Assembly (NCBI GenBank): GCA_019648995.1
Contig: BLXT01001714.1
Location: 418,488-439,642 of the forward strand
Length of the DNA stretch: 21,155 bases
Source of the DNA: Plakobranchus ocellatus
Lineage: Eukaryota; Mollusca; Gastropoda; Plakobranchidae
Direction of reading: 5' to 3'
Position 1 is the first letter of the stretch, and each line of letters opens with the position of its first letter. Of this stretch, positions 16,588 through 21,155 are shown in pieces. Position numbers and translations under genes: made by a program. The notes under the pieces were generated by a model. It searched no databases. It was not told the DNA's origin and saw nothing but the letters and a program-made list of their open reading frames with translations.

Positions 16588-19079
16588 CTTAAAATTTTGA
16601 ATCTGGATCTAATCTAGATTAAAATTTTATTCAGATCTATCTAGAGCCAGAATCTTGGTCTACAGCTGGATTTTTAGTACATCTGTTCTTAAATTAAGTT
16701 AAATCTAGAATTTTTTCAGATCTCGGCCTATCTCAATGGATTTGACGAGTTGAGTTCATTTAAAATCATTTAATTTAGATTCTAGGCCATATCTGCTATG
16801 CTCAATACATTAAGAGGTCTATTCTGATCTTCAATTTAGGTATCGTGCGTTGAGCTATCTATAACCGGTCTGCGATGCCTAGAACTGATTTGACCTGATC
16901 AATAAGTAATTATATCATACAAGATAATAATAAATAGACTGAATTGATCACTCTATCAAAATTAGTTTTGCAAGGTGAAAAATCTACATATTTGATAGAA
17001 AAGCAGTAAAAAGCCGAATTTTTGCTATATTGAGGCAGTCTCCACCAGTCTGGGGCACCATGAATTATACTGAATGCAGCAAACGGCCTGGTACTAGCCT
17101 GGGGAGGTCATCGGGTGAATCGCCACGGCTGGGTCAGTGTGCTCAGGTAGAGAAAACTAAAGGCTAGATAGGTGGGCTGCCATCGCTGGCACATTGTCAC
17201 CCCAGCCCAGCGGCTGGTGTGGGCTAAGCCTTAGTGTTACGTTGTCCCATGAAGTATGCAAATCGTACATGGCATCAAGCACTGACATTTCAACAAGCTT
17301 ATCTCATTTGTTTGGAATATGTGCTCCATTGACTTCTCTAGTCTAATCTTTCTGTATTGCTTTTTTGGAATATGTGCACCATTTACTTTTCTAATACAAT
17401 CTTTCTGTATTGCTTTTTTAAGCGCTCTTATTATGTCTTGGTGGAAGAGTTGTGTAATAGAAGCTGTGTTTGGCGGCAGTCTCAATGATTTCATGATTGT
17501 TATGGCCATTTCATCAGCTATTGCTGGGTAAGCCGGGCAGTTATTTATGATGAGAGCTACTCTCCATTTCTTCTTGTAAAACTTGGTATCTAGTTTTTTA
17601 AAACAAGATTCAGAGAGAGCCACAGTCATCTCTGCCTTGCTGTTTCCTGCATGCTCCACTGTTAATTTTCTGTAAAAAAAAGCACCTTGGCTAGGCAAAC
17701 TTGCCAACTATGAGCAGTGGCAACTTTTCTCCTTTTATGCTAGCTGTCAATCTCTGTTTTAGTATTTCACCACCACTGCAGTTCTGCCCTTTAATGCATC
17801 TGCAAGGGTTTTATTCAGTAGGCATCTATAATGCAGCCTGTCACATAGCATTACAGATGTCCTGAGGTCAAAACAGAGACAGAACATCTATTGCAGCTGT
17901 TTTTCCATCCAGTGTTGCACACTACTGAAAACTATTGGCTACCATAAACAGTCCTGTAAGAGATTCCATAGTGCTTTTTGAAAAGTTCAATCCAACCCTA
18001 GTTGGCTGAGAAATCTGCTTCAAGTATTTTTCCTATTTCCTCTGGTTTAGAAAACAGGATTAGATTAAAGCCTGGAAAAGACATTGCTCTTGCTTGTTTA
18101 AACTAAGCAAACAAAGCTTTTTTTAACTCCTCATTTTTGACAAGTGTTTGATGCTTTCTTTGTAATTAAAAGTCTGCTTTCTCTTCTTGTCCCTATTTTC
18201 ATGTAAGTCAACAAAGTTAATTTTGAAATGCCATACTTGTTACAACTACAAGTGTCCATTTTGGATATTTTTCCTTCACCAACCTCGGCAAGAACTGAGC
18301 GGTTTTCATAAAAATCCAAGCAAATGACTTTTCTTCTTTTGTTTTCCCCATAATCAGGTCAACAGGTACTACTTGTCCCTTAAAAAAAGTGAAACTTTCA
18401 AGCTTGCTTGTTTTAAAGATAACCAATGTTGCTGTGTACATCTGGAGATGACTGATGGAGGCCTAATCTGGGGATACACTTGTGAAGAGAGGAGAGTCTG
18501 GGCACAGAGAGCGAATATGCAGGGCCGCCATTTATTGACAGTGTCCATCATATAATGATGTAAATGTAAGTCATACAGTTGGCATGCAATTTTAGAGTGT
18601 TAATTTTTTCACCTATTCTGGGTTGTTTAAGGAACAGCCAGTTGGTAAATAGTTCCACAAGTCAGTGTTAACAGTGCAAACAAGTTTGAAGAAAGCTTAG
18701 AATTTATGAAGGTACAAAGAAAGAATTGGCATGGGAAAACAGATTACTTTGACGAATTTTTTATTTCAAGAAACCATTGTTTGACAAAATCATATTTAAC
18801 TTATTTCCAAATACTCATAAATGTACTTTTTGCTTAAATCTTTGCATTTTGATTAACAGATAAAACAAAAAAAATTGTATCAAAGAAGTATTAAAAAAAC
18901 TATAAAAATCAAGGCAACAGACCGATATTTGTAGTCCCCCTCATGGCTGACATCTTGCTCGCCTCCTGTCGCAACTGCATAGCATGATGGGCAATTTCTT
19001 CACTGGCAAGGTTTGACGTCATTATAAACATCGCATCTTTGCAGTCAACTGTTTTGCCTTTTCCATCTGTCAGTCGACC
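814..19079 (-). CDS. CLPB: CLPB (SKD3) mitochondrial disaggregase, C-terminal 247 residues in five exons; 5' part outside window
   Basis: Joined CDS, minus strand: 18923-19079, 15023-15096, 14644-14763, 6613-6717, 814-1101 (stop at 814-816). Animal CLPB is an ATP-driven HSP100-type unfoldase that keeps proteins of the mitochondrial intermembrane space soluble. In order the exons give GRLTDGKGK, sensor 1 FIMTSN, the arginine-finger segment [19 protein letters not shown], sensor 2 in HYGARSIK, and VERR at the start of the C-terminal domain. All junction phases agree and this part has no internal stop. From memory the order and spacing match vertebrate CLPB, and HYGARSIK followed by VERR separates it from bacterial or fungal ClpB/Hsp104. 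Walker A/B and the ankyrin repeats must lie beyond 21155. Single copy here and apparently intact. Family assignment is strong; expression is not visible. Confidence 0.93.
2851..2999 (-). repeat. Possible SINE-like repeat fragment
   Basis: On the minus strand CTTCCGGCGAAAG, GGCAGCAAGGAAAGCAATGG, CAAACTACCTC and AAGAACAATCAGGACC stand out as less AT-rich than their surroundings. They resemble the GGCAATGGCAAAC wording of invertebrate SINEs. No A/B box pair or poly-A tail was confirmed. Confidence 0.25.
3437..3700 (-). other. Unassigned coding-like ORF, 87 residues
   Basis: I do not recognise it. After an ordinary AT-rich start the protein becomes complex: [58 protein letters not shown]. That composition looks like translated sequence rather than noise. 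It has no signal peptide or membrane span and sits in the CLPB 3' intron on the same strand. It could be a fragment of a repeat-encoded protein, a retroposed exon, or chance. Confidence 0.3.
4066..4099. repeat. TGA/GAT microsatellite
   Basis: Two short (GAT)n runs interrupted by GGAAGTG. On the minus strand they encode a His-rich ORF that is probably meaningless. Confidence 0.85.
5265..5380. repeat. 58-bp tandem duplication
   Basis: Units 5265-5322 and 5323-5380, starting CAGTGGTCAGATAACAGGA, differ at only two positions (T to C at 5342, C to A at 5379). The near-identity suggests a recent event. No coding sequence is involved. Confidence 0.95.
6607..6612 (-). promoter_or_regulatory. Non-canonical GC splice donor (GAG|GCAAGT)
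   Basis: On the minus strand the sensor-2 exon ends GAG and the intron begins GCAAGT. This is the usual consensus of rare GC-AG introns, with strong U1 pairing on both sides of the junction. The acceptor is TTGCTCAG at about 1102-1109. Only this donor keeps KYE-VERR in frame. Confidence 0.8.
6613..6717 (-). CDS. CLPB: CLPB exon with sensor 2 (GAR motif)
   Basis: This 105-nt exon has 35 codons. It follows a GACTCCAG acceptor and reads [20 protein letters not shown] then [15 protein letters not shown]. The Arg in GAR is the sensor-2 residue of Clp/HSP100 ATPases. The exon ends GAG|GCAAGT, so its donor is GC rather than GT. The next in-frame codon is GTT of the last exon, restoring KYE-VERR as in vertebrate CLPB. 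The nearest GT would add four bases and break the frame. Confidence 0.92.
7828..8208. mobile_element. Fold-back (palindromic) element, 77-bp arms
   Basis: The left arm 7828-7904 (GAGACTTTAGACTTTCCATT ... GCATAAA) is the reverse complement of 8132-8208, with 73 of 77 positions agreeing by eye. The spacer is 227 bp and not self-similar. No transposase is present. The ORF 8098-8322 on the plus strand crosses one arm and is probably not a gene. This looks like a fold-back MITE or an inverted duplication. I cannot identify a target-site duplication. Confidence 0.7.
8403..8432 (+). repeat. Left terminal inverted repeat of the Tigger element
   Basis: TACAGTGGACCTTGGATATA begins here with a TA target site; it lies 115 bp outside the transposase stop. 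TACAGT(G/A)GACC is a typical Tigger/pogo end. Its partner is at 12001-12030. Confidence 0.7.
8547..9805 (-). pseudogene. Tigger/pogo DDE transposase relic lacking its catalytic centre
   Basis: Starts MAPNKRK at 9805, followed by a CENP-B-type helix-turn-helix ([20 protein letters not shown], then [11 protein letters not shown]). A frameshift near 9610 leads to [10 protein letters not shown], a second DNA-binding domain ending [14 protein letters not shown], and the first catalytic motif [13 protein letters not shown] (the acid is kept). [11 protein letters not shown] and [15 protein letters not shown] follow. After [12 protein letters not shown] the family's VDNCPAHP and LPPNTTS...DQGVI blocks are absent, and the text resumes at [20 protein letters not shown] near 8923. 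The tail is best read in another frame to [20 protein letters not shown] and a stop at 8547-8549. It therefore has frameshifts plus a deletion of two catalytic acids. These enzymes cut and paste DNA at TA sites; this copy cannot. Confidence 0.85.
10192..10247. other. Assembly gap of 56 N
   Basis: Run of N between GTGATGGT and CAGTCAAG. Any ORF drawn through it is unreliable, and the structure of the Tigger leader is uncertain here. Confidence 0.98.
10600..10628 (+). repeat. Left TIR of the 1.37 kb nested element
   Basis: 29 bp, 27 of which match the inverted right end at 11937-11965. A TAA duplication precedes it. Confidence 0.78.
10669..10686. other. 14-base G run followed by a 4-N gap
   Basis: Fourteen G from 10669 to 10682, then N at 10683-10686, just inside the left TIR of the nested element. 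A homopolymer assembly stall is the simplest explanation. Confidence 0.95.
10905..11063 (+). repeat. SINE/LINE-tail-like stretch ending in an ATT/ATC microsatellite
   Basis: It contains TGTAAAGTGCATTGAG, then GTGCTATGGATTTGC, ATATAAATGTCAT, a pyrimidine run and an ATT/ATC tract (11013-11063). The order resembles the widespread invertebrate retroposon tail with GTAAAGCGC, a GCTATATAAA box and (ATT)n. This is motif resemblance only; no tRNA-like head was found. Confidence 0.4.
11818..11880. repeat. ATT/ATC/GTT microsatellite
   Basis: Imperfect trinucleotide tract (ATT, ATC, GTT units), about 63 bp. Read on the minus strand it gives an Asn/Asp-rich ORF that I regard as artefact. Confidence 0.85.
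11937..11965 (-). repeat. Right TIR of the 1.37 kb nested element
   Basis: Inverted partner of 10600-10628, followed by TAA at 11966-11968. Confidence 0.78.
12001..12030 (-). repeat. Right terminal inverted repeat of the Tigger element
   Basis: On the minus strand it reads TACAGTAGACCTCGATTATA, matching the 8403 end at TACAGT, GACCT and TATA and at several single positions. It lies 36 bp outside the nested element. Confidence 0.68.
12548..12575. repeat. CTAGATCTAGATCT-type degenerate repeat
   Basis: One of several short runs of TCTAGATC words; others are at about 13999-14018, 14110-14130, 14235-14255, 16479-16518, 16600-16645 and 20038-20110. The word is palindromic and scattered rather than arrayed. 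Confidence 0.65.
12842..13050 (-). pseudogene. Acidic, low-complexity protein remnant with one break
   Basis: On the minus strand, from about 13050, [18 protein letters not shown] reaches a TGA. A shifted frame then continues [42 protein letters not shown] and TAG at 12842. The Ser/Asp/Glu-rich text followed by a Lys patch resembles the N-terminal acidic leaders of some transposases (piggyBac-type) or nuclear proteins, but nothing diagnostic is present. The end AACAAG|GTAGGT would also serve as a splice donor. Function unknown. Confidence 0.35.
13560..13598 (-). repeat. Orphan Tigger-like terminal repeat
   Basis: Read on the minus strand from 13598: TACAGTGGAGTTTTTATAAA, then ACAGTCTCGGCTATAACA. 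The first bases match the TACAGTGGACC end at 8403, and TCGGCTATAACA resembles the rest of a Tigger end. No partner end was located nearby. Confidence 0.35.
14469..14511. repeat. GC-rich hairpin, 10-bp perfect arms
   Basis: GTTGCGGGCA (14469-14478) and TGCCCGCAAC (14502-14511) are perfect complements with a 23-base loop. A third GTGCGGGC lies at 14514-14521. This is unusually GC-rich for the intron around it. Confidence 0.6.
14644..14763 (-). CDS. CLPB: CLPB exon with arginine finger
   Basis: This 120-nt exon has exactly 40 codons. It follows a CTACAG acceptor and ends at AGA|GTAAGC. It reads [20 protein letters not shown] then [20 protein letters not shown]. The R of GRINE is, by HSP100 family knowledge, the arginine finger that contacts ATP on the neighbouring subunit of the hexamer. 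ELEFWAKR begins the C-terminal small subdomain. Confidence 0.93.
14764..15022 (-). other. CLPB intron, 259 bp, GT-AG
   Basis: Short intron starting GTGAAG and ending CTACAG. No repeat or ORF stands out. It is the only intron here free of recognisable mobile DNA. Confidence 0.85.
15023..15096 (-). CDS. CLPB: CLPB exon, linker to the arginine-finger exon
   Basis: This 74-nt exon begins after TTCTCTCAG with the last two bases of a Glu codon. It reads [19 protein letters not shown] then RPILK and ends in phase 0 at AAG|GTGAAG. In vertebrate CLPB the corresponding stretch leads into the RRDEF segment, as it does here. It is separated from the next exon by an intron of only 259 bp, the shortest in the window. 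Confidence 0.9.
16198..17230. mobile_element. Non-autonomous element, 1033 bp, TTA target duplications (PIF/Harbinger-like)
   Basis: The left end is GGCCAAGCCCACACCGGCC; the right end read inward from 17230 is GGCTTAGCCCACACCAGCC. A weaker match continues for about 35 more bases. TTA flanks both sides (16195-16197, 17231-17233). The surrounding Tigger reading frame continues across it, supporting these ends. The interior has no coding capacity and carries a GA microsatellite and many TCTAGATCT runs. Family placement rests on the 3-bp TWA duplication and is inferred. Confidence 0.75.
16521..16585. repeat. GA microsatellite
   Basis: About 65 bp of (GA)n with one GAAAGA interruption, inside the 16198-17230 element and bordered on both sides by TCTAGATCT-type runs. 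Confidence 0.97.
17311..17416. repeat. 53-bp tandem duplication inside the second Tigger relic
   Basis: Units 17311-17363 and 17364-17416 differ at about 6 of 53 positions with no gap. Because 53 is not a multiple of three, the duplication shifts the transposase frame; the protein repeats HIPKKQYRK / HIFQTNE-like text. Confidence 0.88.
18923..19079 (-). CDS. CLPB: CLPB exon with sensor 1
   Basis: Phase-0 start after an AAAG acceptor; it reads [18 protein letters not shown], then IMTSN, then [19 protein letters not shown]. The TSN is the sensor-1 segment of the AAA+ core that follows Walker B in the preceding, unseen exon. The exon is 157 nt and ends one base into a codon at a GGTCTG donor; the next exon supplies AG, giving GAG (Glu). 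Boundaries were chosen by conserved protein, splice dinucleotides and phase together. Confidence 0.92.
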
Positions 19080-19705
19080 CTTTAATACAAAAATTTCATT
19101 ATGGTCACAGTGGACTGTAATGCCTTTTAAAATTTCGTTCTTGTTTTGCTTACATCATTAAAGAAAAGCCTTGATGCTAAATTTTTCTAGCTTTCATGAT
19201 ATTTTAAAATCCACACTGCCCTTAGTGCTTTATTTATGATAATGAAACTGTGAAATATATATTTTATTTAATACACTGAAAACAAGGTTTATTAATGTGG
19301 AAAGAGAGAACCTCCGTCTTTATTTTCCTACGTGCATCACAATTATAGTTGCTTTCAATCAATTTTTGAATCATGTGAATAACTTTTTCTTATTTTTTCT
19401 AAAGAAAAGACATATAATTACATTATCTTTTAAGTTCAATGTAAAGCATGATTCTACCATTAAATAATGGGTTTGTAATATGTTGTACCAACAGAATTTT
19501 TTAAAGGCCTTTACATAAAAGGTGTTACTGTCAGAATTACTTATCTTTACTCAATGCAATAGTGGGCGAAGAGGGTTTTTCTAATTTACATAATTAAAAT
19601 AACGAAAAAGTGCTGTTCTAATAAAAGATGACTTTATGGAATAGGCATGCATTTTAAATCTTTGCTTGACACGAAAAAAAGCTCCTGGGCAGTCAAAAAT
19701 TTAAA

Positions 19706-19772
19706 TTACATACATATGCATATATATACAGATATATACATACACACAATACATGTGCACATACACATGCAC
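19706..19772. repeat. TA/CA-rich simple repeat
   Basis: Alternating purine-pyrimidine tract of ATATATAC, ACATACAC and TGCACATACAC units, about 67 bp. Confidence 0.8.
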
Positions 19773-20070
19773 CTACAATAGGTATTCGTGTGGCTTAATA
19801 GGCCATTACCATATTTCAAGTTCAAGGCCACACTGCTGTGTTGCGTTTGGCAAAACAGTACCGGTGGTAACCAGTACACCTATGGAAACTATGCAGTTTG
19901 TCATGTGAAACAATAAGTGAAAGTTTCTTTGGTAAAAAATATCCCAAACCATCATGAAATAATCATTACATTTTTTGTTTATTCTGCTTAGGTTTGTTTT
20001 GTATCCATTTTATCGATGTATTCTCAATTATTTTCCTAGTCTAGATCTAGGCCTAAAGATCAAGTAACTG

Positions 20071-20117
20071 GCTAGTTTAAATTAGATCTTTTATCTAGAG
20101 ATCTAATTTTAACTAGC
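20071..20117. repeat. Hairpin with 19-bp arms
   Basis: GCTAGTTTAAATTAGATCT (20071-20089) pairs with 20099-20117 with one mismatch and a 9-base loop. It sits in a TCTAGATCT-rich patch. Confidence 0.75.
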
Positions 20118-20673
20118 TCTCGATCTAACTTTAAAACAATTAAAAAAAAAAAATTTCTGCGAGTTGTAAGCACAGGCCTAATGAATGAACAAAACAAACA
20201 AAAAAAAAAAGGCAGCAGGCGAACGACACGTGAATGAAAAGGCTTTCAAACGAGAACTGTGGCATTCTTGCAGTTTTACTTTAGAAAACTTTGAACCTAT
20301 GCACTTAACTAACTTATTTTAAAAAGCCTCTATATTGTTAATTAAACAACATTCTTATATTACTATAATGTCAGTATTCTGCATCCTTGTTTACGCACAG
20401 GCCTTAATAAATAAAGTGAATTAGAAAAGACGTGTTGTAGCAGTGGAGACTTGATAACGTGAATATGAATTAGGATTAGGCAACCTTTTTTTTAAATCAA
20501 GGTAGCAGTGTTCTTTTCTTTTTTTTTTTTTGCTTTGTTTTTTTTTTTTTTTTGTTATTGTTAAAGTAGGCCTATACACAGGCACATAATACAGAATGGA
20601 AGAGGAACTCTTGCTAATTGTCATGTTGTTTCGTAAGTCTTTCTTTTCTTCTGTCTTCAGCTCTAAGTTATGA

Positions 20674-20702
20674 TACGAGGGATGTCCGAAAAGAAACAGG
20701 AA
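20674..20702 (+). repeat. Mariner terminal inverted repeat (left copy)
   Basis: TACGAGGGATGTCCGAAAAG with TA as target site. The 70 bp between it and the transposase stop is the usual spacing. The partner end is outside the window. Confidence 0.75.
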
Positions 20703-21155
20703 AAGGGGCATAACTCAAAGAGTTTTGATCAGATAAATTTGAAACTCACACAGATTGAACTTCATTCTTCTACTACTTCTCAACGTAATCCCCGTGGAGA
20801 TCGATGCATTTTTTTGCTAGCGCGACAGCAGCGAATTGATACCCACTCGAAAGAAATCAACGTCAAGATTATCAAACCAATTCCTCAATTCACTGATGAG
20901 GTCATCTTTTGTCTCGAAAGCCATGCCTCCTAAATGGCGCTTCAAGGGTCCAAACAAATGAAAGTCAGAGGGTGCCTGGTCTGGACTGTGGGTAGGATGA
21001 GGAAGAATTTCCCAACCGTAGCGCTGCAGCCATTGCTGTGTAAGGTTTGCTGAATGAGGGGTCGCATTATTGTGCTGAAGTACAACACCCCTTCTCAAGA
21101 GCCCAGGTCTTTTGCGACGAATTGCTTCTTTAAGGCGGTCAAGAGTGCTGCAGTA
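20676..21155 (-). mobile_element. Mariner-family DNA transposon, left part only
   Basis: The end reads TA (20674-20675) then CGAGGGATGTCCGAAAAGAA, a mariner-type terminal repeat, followed by the 3' end of the transposase on the minus strand. The 5' part and the other end lie past 21155. It lies in the CLPB intron upstream of the sensor-1 exon. Confidence 0.85.
20773..21155 (-). pseudogene. Mariner transposase, C-terminal part, inactivated
   Basis: Open from the window edge: STLDRLKEAIRRKRPG, LLRRGVVLQHNNATPHSAN, GWEILPHPTHSPDQAPSDFH, LFGPLKRHLGGMAF, then ELRNWFDNLDVDFFRVGI. Mariner transposases cut at TA sites using a DD34D triad. The HPTHSPDQAPSDFHLF block carrying the last acid is kept, but the family's HDNARPH block reads HNNATPH, replacing the second catalytic Asp with Asn. 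At 20817-20819 a TAG stands where Trp of RWQKCI is expected, and one extra A shifts the frame. The family ending CIDLHGDYVEK and its stop then appear, ending at 20773. So this copy is dead by three changes. Confidence 0.88.

Larger units (their letters stand above)
15910..18351 (-). pseudogene. Second Tigger/pogo transposase relic, split by a 1.03 kb insertion
   Basis: Begins near MGKTKEEK at 18351, then a frameshift into the CENP-B-type helix-turn-helix ([34 protein letters not shown]). The second DNA-binding part reads [14 protein letters not shown] and [19 protein letters not shown] with stops. [19 protein letters not shown] and [12 protein letters not shown] follow. The catalytic block 17237-17707 gives [14 protein letters not shown] and [20 protein letters not shown], where the family has DNCPAHP and DQGVI, so both acids are replaced (Asn, His). 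[18 protein letters not shown] ends at the insertion. Reading resumes at 16194 with NIKN, FKLCEFS and, lower down, [18 protein letters not shown]. Stops, frameshifts and a 53-bp internal duplication make it dead. Its terminal repeats were not found. Confidence 0.78.
15097..18922 (-). other. CLPB intron, 3826 bp, GT-AG
   Basis: Starts GTCTGT at 18922 and ends TTCTCTCAG at 15097. It holds a decayed Tigger transposase (about 15910-18351) split by an element with 15-20 bp inverted ends (16198-17230). The 15110-15900 and 18560-18920 stretches are AT-rich; I see no gene in them and could not place the ends of the Tigger. Confidence 0.8.
19080..21155 (-). other. CLPB intron, partial, running off the right edge
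   Basis: Everything right of the sensor-1 exon is intronic, because the Walker B exon of CLPB is not in the window. It contains a dinucleotide-rich tract (19706-19772), a 19-bp-arm hairpin (20071-20117), two T-tracts near 20518-20553 and the mariner element from 20676. 19090-19700 and 20120-20500 show nothing else. Confidence 0.7.

Noticed and set aside
1-21155. CRISPR array, operon or bacterial island
   Set aside because: Spliced gene, microsatellites and animal-type transposons throughout; no regularly spaced direct repeats.

Overview
The window is eukaryotic, AT-rich and intron-dominated. It carries the 3' half of one animal gene on the minus strand: CLPB (SKD3), the mitochondrial AAA+ protein disaggregase. 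Five coding exons (18923-19079, 15023-15096, 14644-14763, 6613-6717, 814-1101) join in frame into the last 247 residues and the stop codon. They cover the second half of the ATPase domain (sensor 1, arginine finger, sensor 2) and the C-terminal small domain. Walker A, Walker B and the ankyrin region lie upstream, past the right edge. The many TCTAGATCT and TAGGCCT runs and the mix of DNA transposons suggest a mollusc, perhaps a gastropod; this host guess is tentative.

Almost everything else is intron filled with old mobile DNA. The 5.5 kb intron at 1102-6612 has a 58-bp tandem duplication and simple repeats, and it starts with a non-canonical GC donor. The 7.9 kb intron at 6718-14643 holds a 77-bp-arm fold-back element and a Tigger/pogo element (8405-12028) with matching ends. 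That Tigger contains a decayed transposase and a nested 1.37 kb non-autonomous element with 29-bp inverted ends and TAA target duplications. The 3.8 kb intron at 15097-18922 holds a second, more decayed Tigger transposase. It is split by a 1.03 kb element flanked by TTA duplications; the reading resumes on the other side. The right-edge intron ends in a decayed mariner element that runs out of the window.

The three recognisable transposase relics lie on the same strand as CLPB. All carry stops, frameshifts or lost catalytic acids, so none looks active. I found no new gene system; the most informative items are the two nested-insertion histories and the GC-AG intron. There is no operon, CRISPR array, rRNA or convincing tRNA.
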